64,000 nucleotides of DNA from Chytridium lagenaria (lineage: Eukaryota > Chytridiomycota > Chytridiomycetes > Chytridiales > Chytridiaceae). Below are positions 1 through 10,644 of this stretch, piece after piece (the first letter of the stretch is position 1; every line of letters starts with the position of its first letter). Both the position numbers and the translations under genes were made by a program. Below the pieces are notes generated by a model, which searched no databases, was not told where the DNA came from, and saw only the letters and a program-made list of their open reading frames with translations. Location: positions 124,001-188,000 of the forward strand of contig JAHLKC010000008.1 in assembly GCA_025449115.1 (NCBI GenBank). Direction: 5' to 3'.

Positions 1-2480
1 CCTTACATAAATTGCGCCATTGTTAATCTGGATGGACAGCCGCCTGTCCTGATGCCAGGTCCAGACGATCGAAAGGATGGGATTCATCCAACCCCACCGC
101 AGTCACCATTATCTTCTCGGCGCAGTCGTAGTGATGTGTCATTAATCTGGGGTGGAGGAGGACTCGGAGGACTCGGATTTGGATACGGTGGTGGGATGAT
201 GCCGATGATGGTTGATCACAGCGATGCTAGTGACATGGTGGACTTTGGAGTGGACGGAACGAGTCATGACCAACAGCGCCACCACCATTACAACCCTCGC
301 CACCTCCACCAGCAGCATGAGCATGAGCATCCCTCCCACCCTTCCAAGGTCAGTTGCTCCTGATAGCGAGTTCCTGAGTACATGGATTGGAAGGGATCTT
401 GAACCCGGGCATTGAATTGCTTATGTTCAGCATTGACCCTCTGGACCGATGGTGGCGGCCTCTTTGGTGCTAATGCCGCCTTTTCTCTCCTCTTTACTTT
501 ATCCATTCTCCTCCCACTTTGTCACTTGTGTGCTGGAAAACGTCATGCTCGTGTGACCATGTGGGAAGGGGTTTTTCCTTTTATTTTATTTTTTAATCTT
601 TTTTTTTCTTGGATCAGCTGCTTTGCATTTACAAAAGACTCGTACTTTTTTATTTTCTTTCTCTAAGAGAGGCTTTCTTTTCCTGCTACCTACATACATA
701 TATAATTTTTATTATATATTTTTTCTTTGATTCCATGCCATTCGATTTCATTCTCTTTACTCCAAAGTTTATTTTTATCAATTACCTTTTATAGCCTATT
801 AGTTTATTTTTCTTATTCCATTTCTTTTTCTTTTTTTTTTAGAAGAAACTTGATATTGTATCATATACTAACAACCACCATCAATATTACATTATATTGG
901 TTTATTATTTTACAGACACGAGTCGACACCGCAACAATCGCTACATTCCCTATGGCAGCTCCTATGAATACTCCCAGGATTAGAACTGCTACTTCATCTT
1001 CAGCTGCGCCATCTTCTTGCTCATCGTCTTCACCACCACCTTCAGCCGCGTCGTCCATGGATATGGATAAAGACCCTTCCATTACTGCTTCTACCACTAC
1101 TACAATTACTGCGAACACCATCACTTCTACTTCTCCTATCACGTCAAATGGTCAACCCCCTCCTTCTCCATTGCCTTTATCTTTCGGTGAAGGCGACCTC
1201 GTATCCTACGCCCGAAAAAGAACTCTCCGCACTCTCGCCTCTCACGGCACCATCACGGGCCGTCAAAACACTTCCCGCTCCGTCGTCCTCCATCGTGTGC
1301 AACGTGCTCTCAGCCATCGTAAACAAGTCGCTGGAATCGCGTCTGGCATCGCTACACTCGAAATGGCTGATCCTGGATATGGAATAGACTGGAACGGGCC
1401 TGTTATTGAGCCTACTCAGGATGACATAGAGATGTCAATGACAAAAAATTCTTCTGAGCAGGAGTGCTATAATTTGGGTAGACAGGGAGTCAAGACGGGG
1501 ATTGGTGGGAGCAATGAACAGGAATCTTGCGATTTTACTGAATATTCTGTGAAACACACTTTGGAAGTCGTGCCATCTAATATTGATGATTTATCGGACT
1601 CAAATGCTAGACCGTCACCCAATTCTCCTCAAACTCATGTACCTACCAACAACTCCTTCACGACGTACCACGCGCCACCTGCTGACATTCCCACTCACAC
1701 ATCCGAACCGTCATCAACCTTATATTCATCTTCACCAGACTCCCCACCGTCACCTACCGCCTCACCCTCACCCTCTGAAGAACCACCCCAGCCCCCCAGC
1801 ATCACATTTCACCGCGTCTCCTTCCTTCCCTCAGACCTCATCGCTGCGGTCGGTAAAGTCGTCCACCCTATGGCCGTCGCAGCTGGCGTTGCCCTCCGTT
1901 TCGACCGCCCTCTTCGTGAAGGCCGTGTATCTGCACACCCAGAAACCATCGCAGCACTTCGTCTCGCACTCTCCCAAGCCGTTGGTGTTGTCATAGCCAT
2001 GATGGTTGGAGCGGATGATGTGGATGCGTTCGTGGCGACCAGTGGGAGTATGGGGGACCTGAGGATATGGATATTCGAACCCCTTTTGCTAATCATGAAA
2101 GTGGACGACAACGCGTTTCCAGCACATCCTCCACCGCTTCAAACGACCCGATCCCCACTCACGCTTCCGTATCCGCTCTTCGTGACCGTTTGGAACGTCA
2201 ACGCCGGACAGGCGTGGCGGTCACCCTTGCGTTTGACCTTGTAGACCGTCCTGTTGCTGGCGTTGTGCTTGAAGCTTCGGTTTGCGCGAGTGTTGGACGA
2301 GGGCGTATAGGAGAAGGTGGACGTGCGGCTCTTGAAGTTGTAGCGGGGGAACTCAGGGATCGACTTGAGTGGCATCGAAGGGTTGTTGAGGTTGGAGGTG
2401 GAGGCTTGAAAGTTTCTAAAGATGAGGGGATGGGGATTGTAGCGGTTGATTGTGGGATTGCTGTTGTTAGAGATTTATAA
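1..2480 (+). CDS. Unrecognised Ser/Pro-rich protein, 5' partial
   Basis: The reading frame is open at the left edge, so the 5' end is outside the window. A first exon ends at 348 (AAG|GTCAGT). A T-rich intron, 349-915, ends in TTTTACAG, and both boundaries are phase 0. The product is Gly/Met-rich, then His-rich, then a long Ser/Thr/Pro stretch, and becomes more structured from about 1800 (SFLPSDLIAAVGKVVHPM). At the G run 2052-2056 the frame must move by one base: frame 1 would stop at 2244, while another frame continues with helix-like sequence (ALRDRLERQRRTGVAVTLAF) to a TAA at 2478-2480. The helix and strand order of the last 200 residues faintly recalls a GHKL/histidine-kinase ATPase fold, but no N or G box is visible, so no function is assigned. 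Confidence 0.55.
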
Positions 2481-3272
2481 TGTTCTTCACGTGCGTCCAT
2501 CCACCCCTTTATGTTCGTCACCGTCGTAGCGCATCTTCAAGTGTGATATCTGTTTATTTTTTGTTAGGGTTTTCTGGTTATTGACCCATCCCATTTATCT
2601 TTTATTCCCCTTCGTTGCATCAATCTCATTCTGTCCATTTTCGTGCATTATATGTTACCCCCCCCCCCCCACAAAAAGCCCTTCTTTTTTTTCTGTAAGA
2701 TCCCTGATATTGTAGAGAATTTTCTTTTTTTGTCGGCATAGGTCTGTTCATCGCCCCCATACCCCCTTGCGTTTTCTTTATCATTTTTGTTGAATGTGAG
2801 CCTTCTTTTGAAGTTTGGTGTGTGGTTGTTTCGCTTTTTGTGTGGAAGCTAGTTTGTAAACATGTGTGTTTTTTAGAGCATGCATTATATGATTAAGCGT
2901 TCACCTCAGATTCGATGGCCAAAAAAATAGGATGATGGCCCACAAATGTTCAATAATAAAGAAGCCCTACATACAATACTGTCGCCTAAACAACGTTATG
3001 TCCTCCATCGTCTTCACTGCGTTAACATGGGCCCTACTCACCACAACTTCATTCACAGCATGGTTATAATGCTGTGCGGATGTAAATACGCGTCGTATGG
3101 CAAAATAACGTATCGGCGTTTGATGTTGAACTCGCCACGACCTCCACCTGTATTTGATCCGTATTTGGATGGCGTGGCGACAAATGCAATCAATTTCCCA
3201 AATTTTGTGCCCATTCAAAACGTGCCCTCCAGAAACCAAGCTTTCCCTTCTACAACTTGCGAAAGAACCATC
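2481..3272. other. Intergenic region, no gene seen
   Basis: T-rich spacer between two plus-strand genes. It holds a run of 14 C at about 2658-2671 and several T runs. Short open frames here lack codon structure, conserved motifs or good splice sites. It presumably contains the 3' UTR of the upstream gene and the promoter of the EMAP-like gene, but no specific element could be recognised. Confidence 0.4.
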
Positions 3273-6232
3273 ATGTCGACCAAGGATTTGAGTGATATTG
3301 AGGCCGGGATCAAGGATTTGACTGTTGGTGGGTCATTATGCTTTACTTCATGATCTGGGTGGAGATTGTATGTGGATAAAGCATGGAACGCGGGGGCAGG
3401 CAGATTCCATCTCATCCGATCGGTTCAACGGCACGATCATCTACTCCCTAGCTCTCTCCTTTGACGCTATCCGCGCGACCATTCTAACTGTTCCATCAGG
3501 TCAAAAGAAAAAAAGCCCCAAAGTCTCCCTTCAGGACTGCTCAACGGTTCACGGTATTTCATAATGGTCGTGGAAATGGTTTTATTGATGGGAGTTTTTA
3601 GGCCAACCGTCCTTGGGCTGGTGCGGTCGTAGCGCCTACGGACGCTACGGCACTTGCAAAGGATGCTCTTCCTAAGGAGACGCTGGTGCTTGAATATGTT
3701 CACGGTAAGCAAATTACGGTCAAAAGAACCCCACAGCAACGCTACATAAAAACTAACGCAATTACCATCTGATCAACAGGTTTCCGTACCCGCGACGTCT
3801 CCAACACCGCCTTCTACCTCTCTCCCACCACCATCACCTTCCCCGCCGGCTCTCTCGCCGTCGTCCACACCCTCCCAACTCTCACTCAAACCTTTTTCCG
3901 GTCCCACCACAAAGAAGACGTGACGGCCATTGCGGTCCACCCGACCAAAAAGTACGTTGCGACGGGTGATATCGCTTCCAGGACGCTGGTGTGTACATTT
4001 ATATCTGGGAGGCCTCTAGCCCTGAAAAGGGACCTGTCAAGAGTATCCTTGTTGGTGGAAAACCGATGAGGGGGGTTGCGGATTTGGAGTTTTCGGAGGA
4101 TGGGAAAGTTCTTGGTAGCAGTTTTGATGGATAATGAGCATAGTGTTTGTGTCTATGAGTGGAACAAGGGGGAGAAGGCTGTTGCTATGGATAAGGTTCG
4201 ACGGATGAGGTAACGGTTTTTTCTTTCTTTTTGTCCATTCATAATCCCCCCACCATTATTCATCGATGGAACCGAACCCGCGGTGTCTCTTTTCTTACTC
4301 CTTTTCAACAACTTTTTTTGTTAGATCTTTGGAATCACCCGTAACCCCAAGAACAACAACGAGTTTGTGACGTACGGCGTCAAACATCTCAGTACTGGAC
4401 GCTTGATCCCGTGAATGGACGTTTGAGCAATGACAGAGGAATTTTTGGAGCTCACCGATCGCAGAGTATTATGTCTTGCGCGTTCTTGCCGGATGGGACT
4501 TATGTGACGGGAACCTTTGGAGGAGACTTGCTGATTTGGAAAAAAAACAACATTTCAAAGGTTATGGAGAAGGTGCATCAGGTAAGATAGTGGGCTACAC
4601 ATTTTTGTATATCCGCCTCTTACAGTGTGGTGTTTAACATCTTATTTATGATCTTTTACCTGCTTGTATTTTTTTTCTTTAGGGGCCTATTTTCTCGTTG
4701 GCGTTTTCAGCGACCGTTGGACTTGTCACTGCGAGCAAGGACGCGACTGTTGTTGTTCATGAGTATCCGTCTTTCAAGGCTGGCAAAAGTTACAAGTTGG
4801 ATGCTGGAGTTAGGTCGACTGATCTTGGAAGTGATGGAAGCTTGCTTGTCGGATTGGAGAACTCGACGTTGCTTGAAATTAAGGATGTGGCCAAGGGTGG
4901 CAAAGTGTCGATTGTGTTGGAGGTGAGAAATTGCTTCCGTAGTATTATTAGTCGTTTTTTTCCCGTTTTCTTTTCTTTTAACTCAACTCTCTTTTTGTCA
5001 CTATAGGGACATTCTGCTGCCAAGTAAGGCGTTTTTTATTATTTTAAACTTATGTTGATGTCGTTTTTTCCTCTTCTTGATAGGCTTGAAAGAGCTTTGG
5101 GGACTTGCCATGGATCCCGTCAATGACAGCGACTTTGTGACTGCTGGTGACGACTCCATGGTGTTCAAGCGCAGCATCAAGGAAAAGAAAACGGTACTCC
5201 TATTTTTTTCAGCATCCACTCATCCTTCCCTAGCTCGCCAAGACTAAACTCGAAGGCAAACTCCGTGCCGCCGCTTACTCGCCTGACGCCAAGCTCATTG
5301 CTGTCGGAAACGATGCTGGAGATGTACGACCGCTCATTTCCCCCCCCTCCCCCCCCATCATTCTAACTCTGTTGTAGTTGTACCTCCTTAAATCCGCGGA
5401 TCTTTCCCGCGTCGCCTGTAAAAAGTATGAGATGAGGAGTGGCGTTAACAGCAAGATTCATGCTGTTGAGGTGATTAAATTCTCGCCTGATGGAAAGTAT
5501 GTTGCGGTTGGAACGCATGATGATGTTATTTATGTTTGGGAGAATGTTTTGACGGATTTGAAGTTTTTGGGAATGTTGAAGGTATGGTTATCATCGTTTT
5601 TTTTGTCATATGGCTTTATTTGACTTATGTTTTTCTAGGGTCATTCCAGCTTTGTTACGCACTTGGATTGGTCGACCGACTCTACTCATATCCAATCCAC
5701 CAGTGGAGATTACGAGCTTCTCTTTTGTAAGCTTTGGCCTCCCTCCTCTCTCCTCTTATGTATTTTTTCTATAGGGAACATTCCATCGCTTGCTCAAGAG
5801 AAATCCGCTTCTGCTCTCAAAGACACTCCATGGTCCACTTTCACCGTCCCCTTTGGATGGCCCGTTCAGGGTATCTGGGAAAAAGGTTGGGACGGAACCG
5901 ACATCAACAGCGTAGCGAGGAACCCCGCTAAAACCTGTTTGGTGACTGGAGATGATTTCTTCAACGTGAGGTTGCTGGCGTATCCAGCGGCGAAAGAGGA
6001 GGTAATTTTTTTTTTGCGCTTGTTTTTTGTTGAAGCGGTTTCTTTTTGGTAGATGGCGTCAAAGAAGTTTGGAGGACATGGGTCGCATGTGACTAGGACG
6101 CTGTTTTCGGCAAAGGGGACTTATCTTATTTCGACGGGTGGAATGGATGGATGCGCTTTCCAGGTATGTTGTGCTTTCCTTGTCGGTGTCGTGTTTCTAA
6201 TTTTTGTGTAGTGGCGTGTTGAGAAATCTTGA
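3273..6232 (+). CDS. EMAP-like (EML) HELP/WD40 microtubule-associated protein
   Basis: Echinoderm microtubule-associated protein family; members bind tubulin and microtubules and many are ciliary. Exon 1 (3273-3327) encodes MSTKDLSDIEAGIKDLTV and ends at a GTGGGT donor. A HELP motif follows around 3690-3950 (LVLEYVHG, intron 3705-3779, then FRTRDVSNTAFYLSP and AIAVHPTKKYVATG). WD repeats run to the end, including FSPDGKYVAVGTHDD and GHSSFVTHLDWSTDS, then GWDGTDINSVARNP and a last exon WRVEKS with the stop at 6230-6232. This order matches animal EML1-4 blade by blade. At least eight exons are needed, with small GT-AG introns. The frame is broken near 3500-3600, 3985, 4110 and 4385, where conserved sequence continues in another frame. 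The N-terminal trimerisation coil of EML1-4 is not seen, so it resembles the short EML5/6-type start. Confidence 0.9.
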
Positions 6233-7060
6233 ATGGGAAGCAAGCTTCATTTTTTGTGATCTCTTCTGGCGTAAACGGCTTTCATAACTTTCTTTACCCT
6301 TCTTTCGCCTTTCGAGAACTTTCCTGATATCCTTTGAATTCTTTTTGATTTCTTTTCTCGTCTTTTTACGGGGGGGTTTTGTTTTTCCGTTTTTGGTTTC
6401 CGCATCTCCCTTTGGGTGGTCACTTCACAATTCTTTTACCTCTTCGATTTTTTGCATTTTTGCGGCAAATAAAAGCTGTTGCGGTTTGTTTATGTGTGAT
6501 CATGGATGGCTTGTGGTGGTTTAGGGCTTTAACGACTTACATTGTCGTAGCCTTGTTGAACATGGCTACGTCAAATCGTACAACTTGCAAGCATATTTGC
6601 TGCGCTGAAGTTTAACAATCATGGTTCGTATAGCCAGGTCCTCTCGTACCGCTCAAGTAATTTCTTACTAATCTCTCCGTACACACTCGATTTCTTGAAT
6701 CAACGCATCAACCCATAGATGTTTGCTTTCACGGGTTGAGAATATCCAAAAGACGTAGGCCAAAACTGGCTTTCAAAAGTCCAACAGTTTATGATTTTTT
6801 TCGAAAAAGAAACAAGTAGCAAAGGAAACGCGAACGAAATAACGAGAACAAAAAATACAAGGCTTATCTTTGAAATTTGTTAATAAAAAGCAAGGAAAAG
6901 AGGTTTGGCAAAAGCTGATTAAAACAGAACAAAGAAGAACCTTAACCTATCTTTATAAAAAAATTTGGAGAAAACCTAAAAACAAAAAAAAGCAAACATT
7001 AAATTGAAATATGAATATATTATATGCCACCACAAACAGAAAATCAAAGTTTGAAAACTG
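6233..7060. other. Intergenic region with rRNA-like words
   Basis: 3' spacer of the EMAP-like gene, which converges with the Zn2Cys6 factor gene. No credible ORF was found. Bases 6637-6649 read, on the minus strand, GTACGAGAGGACC, identical to the bacterial/organellar sarcin-ricin loop core. Plus-strand bases 6547-6558 (GTAGCCTTGTTG) match a word near the 3' end of fungal 25S rRNA as I remember it. The two lie on opposite strands, so an rRNA origin is only a possibility. Confidence 0.3.
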
Positions 7061-7080
7061 ATGATAAAAAAATACCCTCC

Positions 7081-7185
7081 CAAGGGCCCAGCTGTCTCAA
7101 CAAAGATATCCCTTTCAAAGCCCCCCAACTCAATTTATGCCGAACCCTGCATAATCGTTAGAGTATGCGAACACCTCTCCAATAT
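7081..7185 (-). pseudogene. Degenerate duplicate of the 3' end of the Zn2Cys6 factor gene
   Basis: This stretch aligns base for base with 7541-7650, the last coding bases of the neighbouring transcription factor gene. Shared blocks include CTGTCTCAA, CAAAGCC, CCAACTC, CCTGCATAATCGT and GCGA(A)CACCTC. Substitutions and short gaps are scattered through it and give roughly three-quarters identity by eye. It lies about 460 bases beyond the intact copy in the same orientation and has no open frame of its own. It is best read as the remnant of a tandem duplication whose second copy has decayed. Confidence 0.7.
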
Positions 7186-7537
7186 AACTAAAATAGATAT
7201 ATACGCAGAGAAAATTGAAAATAACTTAAGCATGAATTTGGAGACCAGGCTGTGTGAGTATTCATGTATTTACAGTAAATGCGTTATAAAGACATACATT
7301 CAAAACGAAACAACAAACTATGCAAACAGGAAGCAAAAGAAGAAAAAGAAGAATAAGTGATTCCGTCACAAAAAGAAACCACACAAAACGATCGAAACGT
7401 GCAGAATTAAAAAAAAGGGTTGGGTGAATAAAAAAAGGTTTACGAAACCGTAACAAATGTAAAAGCTATCGTATCAAACCCACTCCAAAAGAAAAAAAAA
7501 AGGTTAAAAAAAAAAGGAAAACGTCGAGTTGAGCATT
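7186..7537. other. A-rich spacer, no gene seen
   Basis: Between the relic duplicate and the stop codon of the transcription factor gene. The sequence is rich in A runs on the plus strand, which are T runs downstream of the gene on its own strand. This suits 3' UTR and polyadenylation sequence. No other feature was recognised. Confidence 0.35.
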
Positions 7538-10435
7538 CTACCAAGGCCCATCTTCTTCCAACTGTCTCAAAAACGATCCCTCCAAAGCCCCCAACTCCAC
7601 TTGTGGCGACACCTGCATAATCGTCAAAGCAGGCGACACCTCCGCCACACCCTCAACCCCTCCACCTCCCTCGAACCCTCCCAAATCCAAAAACTCATCC
7701 GCATCTTCAGTCTCAACCTCCACAAAGTTGCCAGTCAAGCTATGATGCAGATCCATCTGTAGAAACGACGAGATGCCATCAAAGCTTAATGGAACCTGCG
7801 TGGGCAGGGTCATGGGTCGAGGAACAGCGGGTGGGGAAGGGTAGGGTTGTGCGTCAGGGTATGCATGGTTAATGATAACAGGTGGAGTTGTGGAAGGTAA
7901 TGACGAGAGAGCATCAGCCATCGTGTTTTGCGCAGACGTGAGAGATGACAAAAAATCAGTCGACGAAATCGAGATCCCGCAACATCCGACTCCAGTCCAA
8001 GCGATACAGGTACCGGCTTATTCAACGCTCTCGGGTAAACCTGCGGCGCACGTCTCGACACCCCACTCTCCCTCCTCTTAACAACCCTAGGCGTCTCCTC
8101 CTCCTCACTCTCCTCACCATTCCTCACCGTCATCCCAACAACACCACTCTCCCTCGCAACATCCGCAGTCCGAATGAGGTTCTCCAAAACAGCATGTAAC
8201 CGTCCCGCCATGAACCAATACTTTGAAACCCCCTTCAAAGCCTTCACATGATGCCGCACACACTGTCTCGCCCGTTCCCCTCCTCAGCACCAGCAACTTG
8301 CGCCACCATCACATGGACAAGACCAGCTTGAAAAATCAGGAACGCGACAAAGGCCGTCATGAAATTAAAATCTGGGTTTGTTTTCGCGACGCGGGCGATA
8401 ACGGATGACACGCTTTGAGCGGCAGAGACGCAGACAGAAAAGGCGTGCGAGTATAGAACGGTTTTAGGGTTATCCCGGACATGTTGCATCATTTTAGGAC
8501 GGTAGAGAAGGATCAGAGCCGTGTGATAAAAAATGTGAAGGTACGCAACAATGTACGTTGGTCGTTCATGATTCGTCGACAACACATCGGCTCTATCGAA
8601 TTCCTCTGCTTCCCCAGCATCCTGAATCCATTCCGGTAAGCTCGAATACCAGTTCCTCAACGACGCATCGAGCACCGATAATTGGTAATCCATCTCCATC
8701 TCATTGACTGATGACATGGTTCGGGTGGTATCCGGGGTGCTTGTTTTGGAGAGAGCGGCAATGGATTGGGATTTGTGGTTGTTGGTGAAATCAATGATTT
8801 TGCCAAACACTTTGGTGAGAAGGACAAAGTAGCCAAAGGGATTGTGGGATTGGATGCCAGGTGTGAAATTGCTGGTGGAGGTGAGAACAGAGATTTGAAA
8901 GTTGGCATCGGTGGGTGAAGGGATGGTGGGTTCGTCGTGGTAGGAATTGACGGATGCCCATATGTGTTCCTCGGACGGTAGATAAATCTTGCAATCTGAT
9001 GAGGGTTCAAAAAGTAAATATTTTCTTTCTTGACGTTATCAGGGGAAAAAAAAATACCAATAAACAATATTTTGAAAGGAAAAAAAAAAATATAGGGATT
9101 CACGCACAAACCTCTTTCATCCACAATCATTGACCGATCCGCTGCAGCCCCTGCATACCGATCAAAAATAAAACAAACCCACCAAATCCTCCTCCTCTTT
9201 TCTTTTTCTAACCAACTCATCCCTTCGGCGGCAACAGTATCATCTAATTCAGGCTCCACGTTCAGTTTCAACTCTTGCGCCATCCTGATCGCCATGCCAG
9301 AGTACATCCATGAAGCGGATCCACGGCCAGACCCTATGGCGATATAATGGCGTTAACCAAAAAAACAGACAGCGGGAACCACAGCATAAGACAAAAGACA
9401 AGGAATGATAAGGGACAAATAAAAAAAAAAAAGAAAATATAGCATGGTGTAGGGCACATTAAACAAACGAAAATAACTAATGAACGAAAAAGCCCGAAAC
9501 GACCTGAAATTGAGCAGTGAAACGACAACAGCAAAAACAGAACAATCCAAAGGAAAACAAGAGTAAACTCACCCGCCGCATAACTAGCTAGACACAACAA
9601 AGCCGCCACAGTCGAAGCCGCCGGCACCTCCACAAAAGAATCCACCATCTCCCTCGCCCTAATATAAAACACATCCCCACTTTTCCACCGTTCCCCACCA
9701 CACACACTCGGATGCGTCGAATACCTCGCCGACAGCGCATACATTGAATTCGTCAACAACGGGCTCTCATTCGGAAAATTCCTCAAAAACGTCTTCTGAT
9801 GCACAATCGGCATCCCCGGATGAATATACTCAAAAAAAGGTCAAGCAGTTCCTTTATGGCGTCAACGGGAAGACTTTGCGATGTGGGGGCTTCGACGATG
9901 GGTGAACCTAGACGGGTTAAACCGTCGACCGTGTTGGTGGTGACGAGACCGTCATGGTCTGGAGATACGGTTGGTTTAGATATGGACGTTGTTAAAGCGT
10001 CCAAGCGTTCTCTTAGACCGTCGGCGATTGTTTTTGAGGGATCGTTGGGATGCATGGGTTGAAGGAGGGCTTCCATTTCTTTAAGACGGGTTTCAAGGGA
10101 TTCAATGTACCCTGCTCTTGGACCCGCTTTTTTGCGCTACGGGAATATGTGCATGATATTTTTGAGCGGAGGCAGTGAGTACAAGAGGGCTTTTGGCCGT
10201 CGCATTTGACTTTCTGTTTGGTCGAGAGTTGGGTTAGAGGGTGTTGAAGAGGAAATGAAATGTATGGGAGGGATGATTTGTGTACCTTTTTATTACACAC
10301 ATCGCAGGCTTGAGCTATTCTCCTCCTCTTTGATGCTGACCCTCCATCGACATCGTCACCGTCATCCGAGTCCATCGCAGCAGCGTAAGCATCAGCATCG
10401 GCAACAGGCATGCCAGAGGTGTTTGGAGGAACCAT
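7538..10435 (-). CDS. Zn2Cys6 (Gal4-type) fungal transcription factor
   Basis: Fungus-specific DNA-binding regulator. ATG at 10433-10435. Exon 1 (10286-10435) ends CDVCNKK and exon 2 starts at 10213 with KVKCDGQKPSCTH, restoring C-x2-C-x6-C-x6-C-x2-C-x6-C. A linker and coiled coil follow (GYIESLETRLKEMEALL). The fungal middle-homology region begins around 9830 (EYIHPGMPIVHQKTFL) and continues through YSGMAIRMAQELKLN, EKRRRIWWVCFIFDRY and IYLPSEEHIWAS to about 8550. The C-terminus is acidic (EVETEDADEFLDLGG) and may be an activation domain. Frame breaks at a GGG near 10112, a T7 run at 9834-9840, a G run near 8282 and near 7975 each restore conserved sequence when one base is supplied. Introns lie near 10214-10285, 9340-9575 and 9000-9112. 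The target pathway is unknown. Confidence 0.9.
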
Positions 10436-10644
10436 GTGAAAACGGGGTGATTGTCGCACACAGACAGCAAATGATTTTTTGAATCCTGCATGGTCGCGTG
10501 GTTTTTTACACACATCAAATGTGACCTCATTTGTTTTGTTGTTGTTTTTTTGTCTGCTCTGTTTTTTTTTTTCGACAACAACGATATTTAAAAAGGTATA
10601 TAAAAACAAAAGCACAAAACAATGAACAACGACGGCAATCACCA

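Noticed and set aside
2946..3353. Plus-strand 135-codon ORF before the EMAP-like gene
   Set aside because: It overlaps exon 1 in the same frame only at its end; the upstream part has no family similarity, so the later ATG at 3273 was preferred.
7061..7360. Plus-strand 99-codon ORF
   Set aside because: It covers the relic duplicate on the wrong strand and ends in a Lys-rich A run.
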